A stretch of 64,000 bases of DNA from CAZNNH01 sp964574335 (GTDB taxonomy: Bacteria; Acidobacteriota; Vicinamibacteria; Fen-336). Positions 55,340 to 63,590 of this stretch are shown piece by piece; positions within the stretch are counted from its first letter, which is position 1, and every line of letters begins with the position of its first letter. Made by a program: the position numbers and the translations under genes. The stretch spans positions 1 through 64,000 of the forward strand of contig CAZNNH010000010.1 in NCBI GenBank assembly GCA_964574335.1, written 5' to 3'. The notes below the pieces were generated by a model. The model had not been told where the DNA came from, searched no databases, and worked only from the letters and a program-made list of their open reading frames with translations.

Positions 55340-55758
55340 ACTCCCCTTCGGGGGACACGAGGTCGGGTCATGCCGGCCTCGGGGGACACGATCCCGATTT
55401 CGTCGGCTTCGGGGCCCCGAAAGGGACGCCCGAGATCGGGTCATGTCCCCTGCGGACGGCCGGATCGCTNNNNNNNNNNNNNNNNNNNNNNNNNNNNNNN
55501 NNNNNNNNNNNNNNNNNNNNNNNNNNNNNNNNNNNNNNNNNNNNNNNNNNNNNNNNNNNNNNNNNNNNNGGGTCATGTCGGCCTCGGGGGACACGATCCC
55601 GATTTCGCCGGCTTCGGGGACATGACCGGATTCCCCCGTTGGCCAGGGATTCCGGATCGTGTCCCCGAAAGGGACGCCCGAGATCGGGGTCATGTCGGCC
55701 TCGGGGGACACGATCCCGATTCCCCGGTCGGGAGTCAGGAATCGGGTCATGTCCCCTC
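55340..55758. repeat. REP-like repeat cluster around an assembly gap
   Basis: The whole 419-base space between two convergent genes consists of repeats plus 100 Ns. The unit GGGTCATGTCGGCCTCGGGG continues into GGACACGATCCCGATT, and three copies begin at 55365, 55570 and 55687. Inverted forms (GGGGACATGACCGGATTCC at 55617, GGATCGTGTCCCC near 55652) lie between them. The words match the element at 46365-46448. It may work as a two-way terminator; the gap inside it is probably caused by the repeats. Confidence 0.85.
55470..55569. other. Assembly gap (100 N) inside repeats
   Basis: Exactly 100 Ns. Both sides are repeat units, so copy number in this cluster is unknown. Confidence 0.99.
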
Positions 55759-56628
55759 TTATTGATAGATGGTCCCGGTGTTCACCACCGGCTGGACCTC
55801 TCGGTCCCCGCACAGCACCACCAGCAGGTTGCTGACCATGGCCGCCTTGCGCTCCTCGTCCAGCCGCACGTGGGTGCTCCGGTTGAGGTGCTCGAGTGCC
55901 ATGTCCACCATCCCGACGGCGCCCTCGACGATCTTCTGTCGGGCGGCGATGATCGCCCCCGCCTGCTGGCGGCGGAGCATCGCCGAGGCGATCTCCGGGG
56001 CGTAGGCCAGGTGGCTGATCCGGGCCTCGATCACCCTCACGCCGGCCTTGTCGAGACGGGCCTGGATCTCCTCCTTGAGGTCCTTGGCCACCTCGTTGGT
56101 GTTGCCTCGGAGCGAGACCTGGTCTTCCTGGTGGGTGTCGTACGGGTAGCGGGTGGCCAGGTTCCGCACCGCTGCCTCGGTCTGCACCTTGACGTAGTTC
56201 TCGTAGTCGTCCACCTCGAAGCAGGCTTCGGCGGTGTCGACGACCTTCCACACCACCACCGCCGCGATCTCGATCGGGTTGCCGTCGTTGTCGTTGACCT
56301 TCAGCCGGCCGCTCTCGAAGTTGCGCACGCGCAGCGAGATGCTCTGCTTGGTGAGGAAGGGGTTGGCCCATCGCAGCCCGGGCGTCTTGACGGTGCCTCG
56401 ATACGCCCCGAAGAGCTGCAGCACCCGCCCCTCGTTGGGCGCCACCATGAACAGCCCAAAGATGCAGACGAATACCACCCCCTCGGCGATCCCCCAGCCG
56501 ACCGCCCAGGCCACGTCCTCCTGCACCAAGGACCGGATCGACGCGTAGCCCGCGAAGAGCAGGAACGCCAGCATCGCCAGAAGCGCCGGGATCCCCGGCA
56601 GGGTTCCAACCTCTCTCTCCCGGATCAT
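55759..56628 (-). CDS. SPFH/prohibitin (Band 7) family membrane protein
   Basis: 289 residues. Two N-terminal helices (about 13-32 and 42-62) anchor an SPFH domain that opens VAPNEGRVLQLFGAYRGTVK. It includes RNFESGRLKVNDNDGNPIEI and AEACFEVDDYENYVKVQTEAA, followed by a coiled-coil helix around ISHLAYAPEIASAMLRRQQA. Such proteins organise membrane microdomains. GGAGGGGACG sets the ATG. An AT-rich palindromic stretch lies just upstream. Confidence 0.88.
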   Translation of the reverse strand: MIREREVGTLPGIPALLAMLAFLLFAGYASIRSLVQEDVAWAVGWGIAEGVVFVCIFGLFMVAPNEGRVLQLFGAYRGTVKTPGLRWANPFLTKQSISLRVRNFESGRLKVNDNDGNPIEIAAVVVWKVVDTAEACFEVDDYENYVKVQTEAAVRNLATRYPYDTHQEDQVSLRGNTNEVAKDLKEEIQARLDKAGVRVIEARISHLAYAPEIASAMLRRQQAGAIIAARQKIVEGAVGMVDMALEHLNRSTHVRLDEERKAAMVSNLLVVLCGDREVQPVVNTGTIYQ

Positions 56629-56643
56629 CGTCCCCTCCAGTCG

Positions 56644-56666
56644 TATGATATCATCACTATATCACT
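56644..56666 (-). promoter_or_regulatory. AT-rich palindrome upstream of the SPFH gene
   Basis: TGATATCA (56646-56653) is a perfect palindrome, with a further TATATCAC at 56658-56665. This is the most AT-rich patch for several kilobases and contains TATCAT on the minus strand at a distance suited to a -10 box for the SPFH gene. Confidence 0.4.
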
Positions 56667-56752
56667 ACGAAATCATGACGGACCCGGTTCCGAGTTGGCG
56701 AGGGTTCGTCGGGCGCGGCGCGGATTTCGACGGGGCGGTGGGAGCCGCGGCC

Positions 56753-58522
56753 TCAGAGCCGGTAGCGGTGGAACAGGTCCGCCTCGAACCCCCACAGCGC
56801 CAGGCCTGCCTGGGCCGCCACCAGCAGGGACACCAGGACCAGGCCGGCTCGGCCACGACGGGCCAGACGCTGCGCGCCGCGGGCCGCGCAGATGGCTAAC
56901 GGAAGGGCCAGAAAGTAGCGGTAGCGGACCTCGACCGGCGAGACCACCGCCAGCAGGAGAAGCGCGGCGCCCGCCGCCAGGGCGGCCAGCAGAGCGCGCT
57001 CCAGGTGGCCACCGAGCCGGCGCGGAAGGCCGACGAGGGAAAGCGCCAGCACCGGCAGGCCCCAATCGCGCAGCGCGGAGACGACCTGCCAGCCCAGGGC
57101 CCCGATGGCGCCCTGGGAGGCGCCTCGCCCCTGGCCGCCTCCCTCCAGCAGGCGCGGGAGCTGCTCCAGCATCATCGGGACGTAGGCCGCGTAGTACAAG
57201 AGCGCCAGGCCCAAGCCGACCCCCAGCGTCGTCAGCACGCGACGGCGGTCCCGCGGCGGCCCCAGCGCCCACAGGGCGCCTCCCCAGGCCGAGACCACGA
57301 TGCACCCGGACAGGTGCGACGCCGCCGCCAGCGCGGTCAGCACCACCGCCTCGCCACCCCACCGCCGGTTCGAGATCCACCAGGCGAACAGCAGCGTGGT
57401 CAGCGACTGGGCGAACACGTTCGAGAGGTTGCCGTAGGAGTGGACGTCGAAGCTGACCGGCTCGAGCTGCAGCAGGACCACGGCCAGCCCGCCCAGCGCG
57501 GGTCCGGCGTCCCCCAACGCCACCACCAGGCCCGCCGCCGCCAGCGCCCCCGACAACCCGGCTCCCCACCGGACCAGGGCGATCTCGTCGATTCCCAGCC
57601 ACTGGAGCGGCGCGAGCAGCCCGTAGAAGACCGCCGGATACGGGATCCGGAAGGGGTGCGCGTGCTGAGTGACGCTGGTGGGGAACAGCTCGCCGGTCGC
57701 CACATGGCCGAGCGTGTTGGCGTGGAAGAGGACGTCGCTCACCACCATCACCGGCGCCGTGGCCAGGACCACCTGCACCAGCCAGGCGAGGAGCAGCGCC
57801 GGCAGCGCCCACCGTCCGCTGCCGGGGCGGCGCCGCTGGCACCATGCGGCCAGGCCTCCCGAGAGCGCGGCCCCGAGGACCAGCAGGCCGCACAGCGTGG
57901 GCGCCCACGGGGAACGCACGACGCCGGCTGGCCCGAGCAGGCAGACGGCCGTCCCGGCCCCCAGAAGACCGGCGACGAGGACCAGGCCGGGTCCGAACAT
58001 GGCGGCCGCCAAAGCGAATGCGGCGGCCGGGATCACCACCAGGAGGGGGACAGCGCCGCCGGAGCCCCGGCCGGAAGGCCTCACGGTGACGCGCCGAAGC
58101 TGGGTCCCGAGGTGACGGCCGTCCCCGGCGATGAAGCCTTCGGTGCGCAGCTCGACCTCAAGGTGGCGCTGGCGAAGGGTGGGCAGCGCGTAGTCGGCCT
58201 CGCCCCGATCCGGTGCCAGCACTCCCAGGCGGACGCCACCCGCGTACACGGTCACCGGCGACTGGTGGCCGGCCAGGCGAACCTCGAGCACCGCCGGCCC
58301 CAACGGCAGGCGCTCGAAGCGCAGCCGCGCCCGCAGCCGGGTCCAGCGGACCGGCCCTCCTCCAGGCGGCAGCTCCCGCCGCTGGAGACCGCTGGCAAAG
58401 GCGTCCTCGCTGCCACGGGCCACGTCGGCGGATGGCGGCGGCCCGTACCCGTCGACGAGGACGCCGGCGACGGAGGCGACCACGACCACGGCGGCGGCAG
58501 CGTAGCCGGCGCGAGCGCTCAT
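56753..58522 (-). CDS. Large polytopic membrane protein, possible GT-C fold
   Basis: 589 residues. After a first helix (about 6-24) comes an external region of about 140 residues (RLRARLRFERLPLGPAVLEV, RQRHLEVELRTEGFIAGDGR). At least ten hydrophobic helices follow to the C-terminus. SDVLFHANTLGHVATGELFP and FRIPYPAVFYGLL resemble the first acidic loop of GT-C glycosyltransferases. No specific family recognised. ATG 58522 is used in preference to the TTG three codons earlier. About 100 bases separate it from the secreted gene upstream. Confidence 0.65.
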   Translation of the reverse strand: MSARAGYAAAAVVVVASVAGVLVDGYGPPPSADVARGSEDAFASGLQRRELPPGGGPVRWTRLRARLRFERLPLGPAVLEVRLAGHQSPVTVYAGGVRLGVLAPDRGEADYALPTLRQRHLEVELRTEGFIAGDGRHLGTQLRRVTVRPSGRGSGGAVPLLVVIPAAAFALAAAMFGPGLVLVAGLLGAGTAVCLLGPAGVVRSPWAPTLCGLLVLGAALSGGLAAWCQRRRPGSGRWALPALLLAWLVQVVLATAPVMVVSDVLFHANTLGHVATGELFPTSVTQHAHPFRIPYPAVFYGLLAPLQWLGIDEIALVRWGAGLSGALAAAGLVVALGDAGPALGGLAVVLLQLEPVSFDVHSYGNLSNVFAQSLTTLLFAWWISNRRWGGEAVVLTALAAASHLSGCIVVSAWGGALWALGPPRDRRRVLTTLGVGLGLALLYYAAYVPMMLEQLPRLLEGGGQGRGASQGAIGALGWQVVSALRDWGLPVLALSLVGLPRRLGGHLERALLAALAAGAALLLLAVVSPVEVRYRYFLALPLAICAARGAQRLARRGRAGLVLVSLLVAAQAGLALWGFEADLFHRYRL

Positions 58523-58627
58523 GCGGGGCAAGGGAGCGCCGCGCTCAACGGGGGACCGAGCGGCCGGCTGGGCGGAGCGCTGCTCCCGATCGGCGGGGTC
58601 CAGCCGGCCTTCGGCTGGGCGGCACGG

Positions 58628-59980
58628 CTACCTCAGGACGCCCTTGTGAGCGCCGGGCGCCGACGGGAACAGCCCGGACACCGGGAAGTCGACATGGTAG
58701 GAGTTCTGCAGGGGCAGGGTGAACGAGCCGGCCGAGGTCTCCAGCAACAGCGTGCCGCCGAACTCCACCGCCCCTTGGTCGCCACCCGCGGGGTTGTGGC
58801 AGTTGCCGGCCTGGGTGGTGACCCGTAGGGTGGTGAAGCCGCCGGCGCCCACGCTGTTCGGCGCGAAAGGCAGGCCCTCGAGCGGGTAGGTCTCGCCCAC
58901 GGTGTCGTTCGTGTTCTCGACCGCCGTGATCGTGATGTTGATGGTGGCCGAGCTGATGGTGGCGGTGCGGCAGCTATTGTTGCTGACGTTCACGGCAGCT
59001 CCGAGGTCGAGCGCCTGGCCGTCGGCTCCCACCGGGCAGGCCACCACGGCGGGCTCGAAGCGGGCGCCGCTGAACACCAGCGTCCCGTTGGGGTTCACGT
59101 TGTGGTTGGCGTCGTCGCAGTCGCCCTGGTTCTCCGAGAAGCCGTCGCCGTCGTTGTCCACGGCCCTCGGATCCTGCTGCGGCTGGCTGCTGCTGTGGCT
59201 ATCGTTGCTGTCGTCGCCACCTCCGCCAGCGGCGGCCACGCCCACTCCGGCCAGCGCCACACCGCCGGCCGCGATCCCGACGATGGCGGCCGTCGAGAGC
59301 CCGCCCGCCGCCACCGCAGCCCCACCCGCCGCGGCGCCGCCGCCGGTCCCCGCACCGGTGCCAGCGGGGGCTCCGGAGGCCGTCCCCGAGCTGCCGCTGC
59401 CGGCGCCCGTGACGGCCTCGCCAGCGCCGCTGGCCACGCCCTCACCGGTGGTGGCCACCGCCGCTCCGGCTGCCGGGGCGGGAGCGCCAGCCACCACCCC
59501 GAGCGGGGCGAACCCGGCGGGGACCGCGGGCGCACCCGCCGCACCGCCCACCGCCACCGTGGCCGAGCTCACCACGCCGGCGGCGGCGAGGTTGCCGCAG
59601 TCCTCGGACACGATCGGCGCGAAGTCGGCCGAGCGCCCCTCGGTGAGCTGCTTGTCCGCCGCGTCGATGTAGTACTCGATCTTCTTGGTGGCGGCCGACG
59701 GCTTCGGCAGCACACCGGCGTAGCACCCGCCCTCCGGCGACATCTCCACGAAGTACCAGTCCTCCGTCCCCGCCGCGCGGAAGTTGATGCGCACCCGGGC
59801 GACCTCGGCGGTCGCCACCACGCAGGCATCGAGACGCGGATACTGGTTGGCCAGCAGGCAGGACGGGGCGTCGTGAACGATGCCCACCGCCTGCGCCCGC
59901 AGCGCCCCGGGGGTCAGAAGAAGCGTGGCCCAAAGGCCCGCGCTCGAGACTAGTGTCGAGACGGATCGCCGGCGTGACAT
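58628..59980 (-). CDS. Secreted protein with MopE-like Ca-binding motif
   Basis: 450 residues. Signal peptide about 1-30. Residues about 30-130 form a domain with four Cys (SCLLANQYPRLDACVVATAE, GGCYAGV, SEDCGN). Residues about 130-260 are a Gly/Ala-rich stretch with a hydrophobic glycine-zipper core (STAAIVGIAAGGVALAGVGV). At about 273-295 sits DNDGDGFSENQGDCDDAN, the acidic DxDGDG motif of MopE and thrombospondin-type calcium binders. A beta-rich C-terminal domain of about 150 residues follows. It may be a surface protein held by the glycine-zipper segment. Function unknown. Confidence 0.7.
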   Translation of the reverse strand: MSRRRSVSTLVSSAGLWATLLLTPGALRAQAVGIVHDAPSCLLANQYPRLDACVVATAEVARVRINFRAAGTEDWYFVEMSPEGGCYAGVLPKPSAATKKIEYYIDAADKQLTEGRSADFAPIVSEDCGNLAAAGVVSSATVAVGGAAGAPAVPAGFAPLGVVAGAPAPAAGAAVATTGEGVASGAGEAVTGAGSGSSGTASGAPAGTGAGTGGGAAAGGAAVAAGGLSTAAIVGIAAGGVALAGVGVAAAGGGGDDSNDSHSSSQPQQDPRAVDNDGDGFSENQGDCDDANHNVNPNGTLVFSGARFEPAVVACPVGADGQALDLGAAVNVSNNSCRTATISSATINITITAVENTNDTVGETYPLEGLPFAPNSVGAGGFTTLRVTTQAGNCHNPAGGDQGAVEFGGTLLLETSAGSFTLPLQNSYHVDFPVSGLFPSAPGAHKGVLR

Positions 59981-60056
59981 GGTCCCCTCCTCGCGCTTCG
60001 TTGTGCGACCCTACGCTGGCCCGCAGGGGGGTGTCAACCCGGATCGAGGGTTGGTC

Positions 60057-60206
60057 CTACTTGTCGAACCTCAAGCCGACATGGAAGCGCTGCCCTACCG
60101 CCCGCACCCACCGCACCTCCCCGGTCGAGGGCTCCCGCTCGGCGCCGCCCAGCCTCAGGGGGGCTCCGCCACCCTCTCCTCCTTTCCCGGGCCGCGAGAC
60201 GAAACC
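60057..60206 (-). pseudogene. Possible PilZ-domain C-terminal remnant
   Basis: In the same frame as the response regulator at 60207 and directly after its TGA, 49 further codons run to a TAG at 60057. They end TGEVRWVRAVGQRFHVGLRF, which looks like the last two strands of a PilZ (c-di-GMP-binding) domain. No start codon or first PilZ half (RxxxR, DxSxxG) is visible. It may be the stub of a receiver-PilZ fusion; the rest of 59981-60206 shows nothing else. Confidence 0.35.
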
Positions 60207-60635
60207 TCATCCCCCAGCCCCGCGGTCGGGGTCCACCCGTCCTTCGAGCAGCCGCTCCACCGCCTTCGCCAGCTCGGCCAACGGCGTCGGCTTGTGCAGC
60301 ACCAGGTCGGCGCCACGGCGTCTGGCCTCGATCTCGATCTGCCGGGTCCCGTATGCCGTGAGCAGCAGGGTCCTGGTATGGGGGCAGCGAGCCCGAACCT
60401 GCTCGAGGACCTCGAGGCCCTGGGTGTCCCCCAGGCCGCCGAGGCGCAGGTCGACGATGGCCACGTCGGGACAGGCACGTTCGAGCGGGCTGATGGCGCC
60501 GGCCAGGTCGGCGGCGCTCTCGATCGAGAAGCCTCGGGCCCTGAAGAAGCGTCTGATCGCGAACAGGATCGTCGCCTCGTCGTCGACGATCAGCAGGCTT
60601 CGGGGAGGTTGCGGTGTCTCCGGCACGATGGCCAC
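60207..60635 (-). CDS. Single-domain response regulator (receiver)
   Basis: 142 residues, a CheY-like receiver with no output domain. Acidic pocket D18-D19, phospho-acceptor D62 in VAIVDLRL, the Thr in LLLTAYG and the Lys in VLHKPTP are all present. A histidine kinase partner is not in the window. A PilZ-like remnant follows in frame, so this may once have been a receiver-PilZ protein. The second receiver gene lies just upstream on the same strand. Confidence 0.86.
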   Translation of the reverse strand: MAIVPETPQPPRSLLIVDDEATILFAIRRFFRARGFSIESAADLAGAISPLERACPDVAIVDLRLGGLGDTQGLEVLEQVRARCPHTRTLLLTAYGTRQIEIEARRRGADLVLHKPTPLAELAKAVERLLEGRVDPDRGAGG

Positions 60636-60658
60636 CTCGAGAGTCTAGCCGACGTCGA

Positions 60659-61027
60659 TCACTCGCCGAGAAGGCCCTTGATCTTGGCCAGCAGCTCAAG
60701 GCCATTGATGGGCTTGGTGAGATAGTCGTTGGCGCCCGCGCCGAAGCCCAGCTCCATGTTCTCGGCCTCGCCCCGGGTTGTCACCATGATCACCGGGATC
60801 TCCTTGGTGGCGGGGTCGGCGCGCAGGCGCCGGCAGGCCTCGAACCCGTCGACCTTGGGCATGACGACGTCCATCAGGATCAGGTCGGGCCGCTCGTTCT
60901 GGGCCAGCGCCACCGCCTCGGCGCCATCGGCGGCCATCGTCAGCTCGTACGGTCCCTTCTTCAGGATCAGCTTCTCCATCATCAGGATCGTGCTGGAGTC
61001 GTCGACCAGGAGGATCTTCTTTGTCAT
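60659..61027 (-). CDS. CheY/PilH-like response regulator
   Basis: 122-residue receiver domain only. The acidic pair D9-D10, phospho-acceptor D53 in LILMDVVMP, TT at 83-84 and K105 in DYLTKPING are complete. It resembles the PilG/PilH/CheY group that acts by protein contact. It is 23 bases upstream of the second receiver gene and probably shares its transcript. Confidence 0.9.
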   Translation of the reverse strand: MTKKILLVDDSSTILMMEKLILKKGPYELTMAADGAEAVALAQNERPDLILMDVVMPKVDGFEACRRLRADPATKEIPVIMVTTRGEAENMELGFGAGANDYLTKPINGLELLAKIKGLLGE

Positions 61028-61363
61028 CGGGGTCCCCAGTGGTGTGTTCCGTGTCTCCTCTCCGTTCCCGGCAGGCAGACGAACCTGTCGAACCAGGGTG
61101 CAAACGGCCTGCCATTCGGGCGCGCTCGCAACCCGTTGAAGAGCTCAGACATCCTCGAAAAGCAGCCGGTGGTTGGCCGTCTCGAAACCCGGATCGCCCG
61201 TCGTGGATACAGGAGAATCGTGGGGCCGCCGCCACGAGCGAACAAACACCAAAAACCGTGGCTGGGCTCTCGAGGCGTCCGCTCGGCCGAAGTTTCTGGA
61301 ATCATTAGACCCGGGTGATCGGGCAAGTTCAAACTCGGTGCCGCTCGGCGGCATCTCACAGAT
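61028..61363. other. Divergent intergenic region, no gene found
   Basis: 336 bases between the CheY-like gene (minus) and the sigma-factor gene (plus). It must hold both promoters. GGAATCATTAGACC near 61301 is the only AT-rich patch. I found no tRNA, no riboswitch core and no convincing small frame. Confidence 0.5.
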
Positions 61364-61963
61364 GTGGGTAGCTGGGCCTTGAGCGAGACGCCGCGTGAGA
61401 CACGGCCGCCGTTTCCGGTCGCGGTGCCGGACGACCGGCGGCTCGAAGAGCGACCGCTGGTGGACCGAGCCCGGAAGGGGGACCTGGCGGCCTTCGAGGA
61501 GCTCTACCGGAAAAACGTGGGCCGAGTCTACGGCCTCTGCCTGCGGCTCTTGGCCAACGCCGCCGAGGCCGAGGAGCTGACCCAGGCGGTGTTCGTTCGT
61601 GCCTTCGAGAAGCTGGGAACCTTCCGGGGCGACAGCGCCTTCTTCTCCTGGCTCCACCCGATGGCCACCAACCTGGCCTTCTCGGAGCGGCGCAGCCGGG
61701 GACGGCGCGAAGCGCGGATCACGGTCACCGACGACCTGACCAGCTTCGAGGGAGATCGGCCGCTTCCGGCGCCCGGGGCGCGCCTGGACCTGGACCGGGC
61801 CATCGCCGCGCTGCCGCCCGGGGCCCGCAAGGTGTTCGTGCTCCACGACGTGGAGGGGTACCGACACGACGAGATCGCCGCCATGACCGGCCTCGCCACC
61901 GGCACCAGCAAGGCCCAGCTCCACCGCGCCCGCAGGCTGCTCAGGGAGAAACTCGAGTCATGA
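61364..61963 (+). CDS. ECF RNA polymerase sigma factor
   Basis: About 199 residues. Region 2: LVDRARKGDLAAFEELYRKN, AEAEELTQAVFVRAFEKL, FFSWLHPMATNLAFSERR. Region 4: ALPPGARKVFVLHDVEGYRH, DEIAAMTGLATGTSKAQLHRARRLL. The start is uncertain: GTG 61364 or TTG 61379, neither with a good binding site. The stop overlaps the anti-sigma ATG (ATGA). With the two DUF4097 genes behind, it looks like an envelope-stress module. Confidence 0.87.
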   Translation: MGSWALSETPRETRPPFPVAVPDDRRLEERPLVDRARKGDLAAFEELYRKNVGRVYGLCLRLLANAAEAEELTQAVFVRAFEKLGTFRGDSAFFSWLHPMATNLAFSERRSRGRREARITVTDDLTSFEGDRPLPAPGARLDLDRAIAALPPGARKVFVLHDVEGYRHDEIAAMTGLATGTSKAQLHRARRLLREKLES

Positions 61964-62646
61964 AGTGCGAAGAGGTGTTGGGCCGGCTAGACGAGCACGT
62001 CGACGGCGAGCTTCACGCCAGCGACGCGCAGATGCTGAACGACCACCTGGCAAGCTGCCCGAGCTGCCGCCAGCAGCAGCAGGGCCTGCGTGAGCTGCTC
62101 GACCAGGCCGCTCGGCTGCCCAAGGAGCTGCCGCCGGCGCGGGACCTGTGGCCTGGGATCCTGGGGCGCCTCCAGGCTCGGCCCACGCGGGTCCCGATCC
62201 TCCGCCTCCCCTGGCTCCCGGCGCTGGCGGCGGCGGCGCTGCTGGTCGCCGTCTCGTCCGCGGTGACCGCCTTCCTGATGCAAGGCGACAGGAGCGTGCG
62301 CCCAGCCGTGGCGACCGCCCCCACGCAGGCGGAGACACCGCAGGTGGTGCCGGCAGCCGTGGAGCAGGCCACCTCGTCCCTGCGTGGTGTCGAAGCCGAG
62401 TATGACCGCGCCGCCCAGGCGCTCCTGACCAGCCTCGAGCAGCGCGGCGAGCATCTCTCGCCGGAGACGCTCCGGGTGGTCGACGACAACCTCCGAGCCA
62501 TCGACGCCGCCCTCGAGCAGGTCCGGCAAGCGTTGGTGAAGGATCCGGGGAATGCCAGCCTGATCCGCATGCTGACCGCCACCCATCAGAAGAAGATCGA
62601 CGTCCTGCAGCGGGTGGTCCGCCACCGGAGCGCACTGATCGGATGA
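61960..62646 (+). CDS. Zinc-finger anti-sigma factor
   Basis: 228 residues. The ZAS motif is H-x3-C-x2-C in HLASCPSC (about 29-36). One membrane helix (about 86-108) follows, then an external helical region with EAEYDRAAQALLTSLEQRGE and QKKIDVLQRVVRHRS. It should hold the sigma factor encoded just upstream at the inner membrane. The ATG overlaps the sigma stop. Sixteen bases separate it from the first DUF4097 gene. Confidence 0.85.
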   Translation: MKCEEVLGRLDEHVDGELHASDAQMLNDHLASCPSCRQQQQGLRELLDQAARLPKELPPARDLWPGILGRLQARPTRVPILRLPWLPALAAAALLVAVSSAVTAFLMQGDRSVRPAVATAPTQAETPQVVPAAVEQATSSLRGVEAEYDRAAQALLTSLEQRGEHLSPETLRVVDDNLRAIDAALEQVRQALVKDPGNASLIRMLTATHQKKIDVLQRVVRHRSALIG

Positions 62647-62662
62647 AGAAGGAGACGGAGTC

Positions 62663-63544
62663 ATGAAGAAGATCATCGGAGCACTCGTCCTGGCGACGGC
62701 CCTGGCCCCTGCGGTGGCCAGCGCCCAGCTCAAGGTCGACGAACGGCGTGAGGCCGCACCCAACGCCCGCATCGAGATCGACAACCAGGCCGGCTCGATC
62801 CGCGTGATCGGCTGGGACCAGCAAGAGGTGCGGGTCACCGGCACCCTCGGCAAGGGCGCCGAGGGGCTGGACTTCGACGGCAGCCGCGAGCACCTCGAGA
62901 TCGACGTGGAGTCCGGGAGCCGGGTCCCCTTCAGCGTCGAGTCGGACCTGGAGGTCCATGTCCCCGCCGGCGCCCACCTGGAGATCGAAGGCTTCGCCTC
63001 CCAGATCGACGTCTCGAACGTCACCGGTACGGTGGAGGCCTCGACGGTCAACGGGAGCATCAGCGTCGAGGGGAAGGCCAGCAAGGTGAGCGTCGAGACC
63101 GTCAACGGCAGCCTGGACATCTCGGGGCCGGCCCGTCAGGTGGAGGCCGACTCGGTCAACGGGGCGGTCACGATCCGCGGTGCCGGCGGCGAGGTCGAGG
63201 CCACCACCGTGAACGGGACGCTGACGGTGGAAGGCACGACCTTCAGCCGCGCCTCGCTCGAGACCGTCAACGGCAGCGTCCGCTTCGTGGGCGCGCTGGC
63301 ACAGACGGCCACGCTGAGCGTGGAGAGCGTGGGCGGCTCGGTCTACCTGGTGCTGCCCAAGGACGTGGCCGCCGATTTCTCGATCTCGACCTTCAGCGGC
63401 GACATAGAGAACGACTTCGGGCCCAAGGCCAAGCAGACCAGCCGCTGGACCTCCGAGAAGGAGCTTCGCTTCTCGACCGGCTCCGGGGGAGCCCGGGTGA
63501 GCGTCGAGACGCTGAGCGGCACGGTGACGTTGAGCAACAAGTGA
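62663..63544 (+). CDS. Exported DUF4097 beta-helix protein
   Basis: 293 residues, signal peptide 1-22 (ending AVASA). From about 35 on it is a repeated beta-strand ladder with a near-periodic V-N-G/S turn every 17-20 residues: ASTVNGSISV, VETVNGSLDI, ADSVNGAVTI, ATTVNGTLTV, LETVNGSVRF. This is the DUF4097 adhesin-like right-handed helix. It is likely periplasmic and a target or partner of the sigma system upstream. Role unknown. Confidence 0.86.
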   Translation: MKKIIGALVLATALAPAVASAQLKVDERREAAPNARIEIDNQAGSIRVIGWDQQEVRVTGTLGKGAEGLDFDGSREHLEIDVESGSRVPFSVESDLEVHVPAGAHLEIEGFASQIDVSNVTGTVEASTVNGSISVEGKASKVSVETVNGSLDISGPARQVEADSVNGAVTIRGAGGEVEATTVNGTLTVEGTTFSRASLETVNGSVRFVGALAQTATLSVESVGGSVYLVLPKDVAADFSISTFSGDIENDFGPKAKQTSRWTSEKELRFSTGSGGARVSVETLSGTVTLSNK

Positions 63545-63590
63545 GCGGGCCGTCGCCGATCGGACGACCATCTCTCTGGAGGAACGAGCC

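Noticed and set aside
61028..61363. Riboswitch or small RNA in the largest gene-free non-repeat space
   Set aside because: Looked for c-di-GMP and other common riboswitch cores on both strands near the c-di-GMP genes and saw none.
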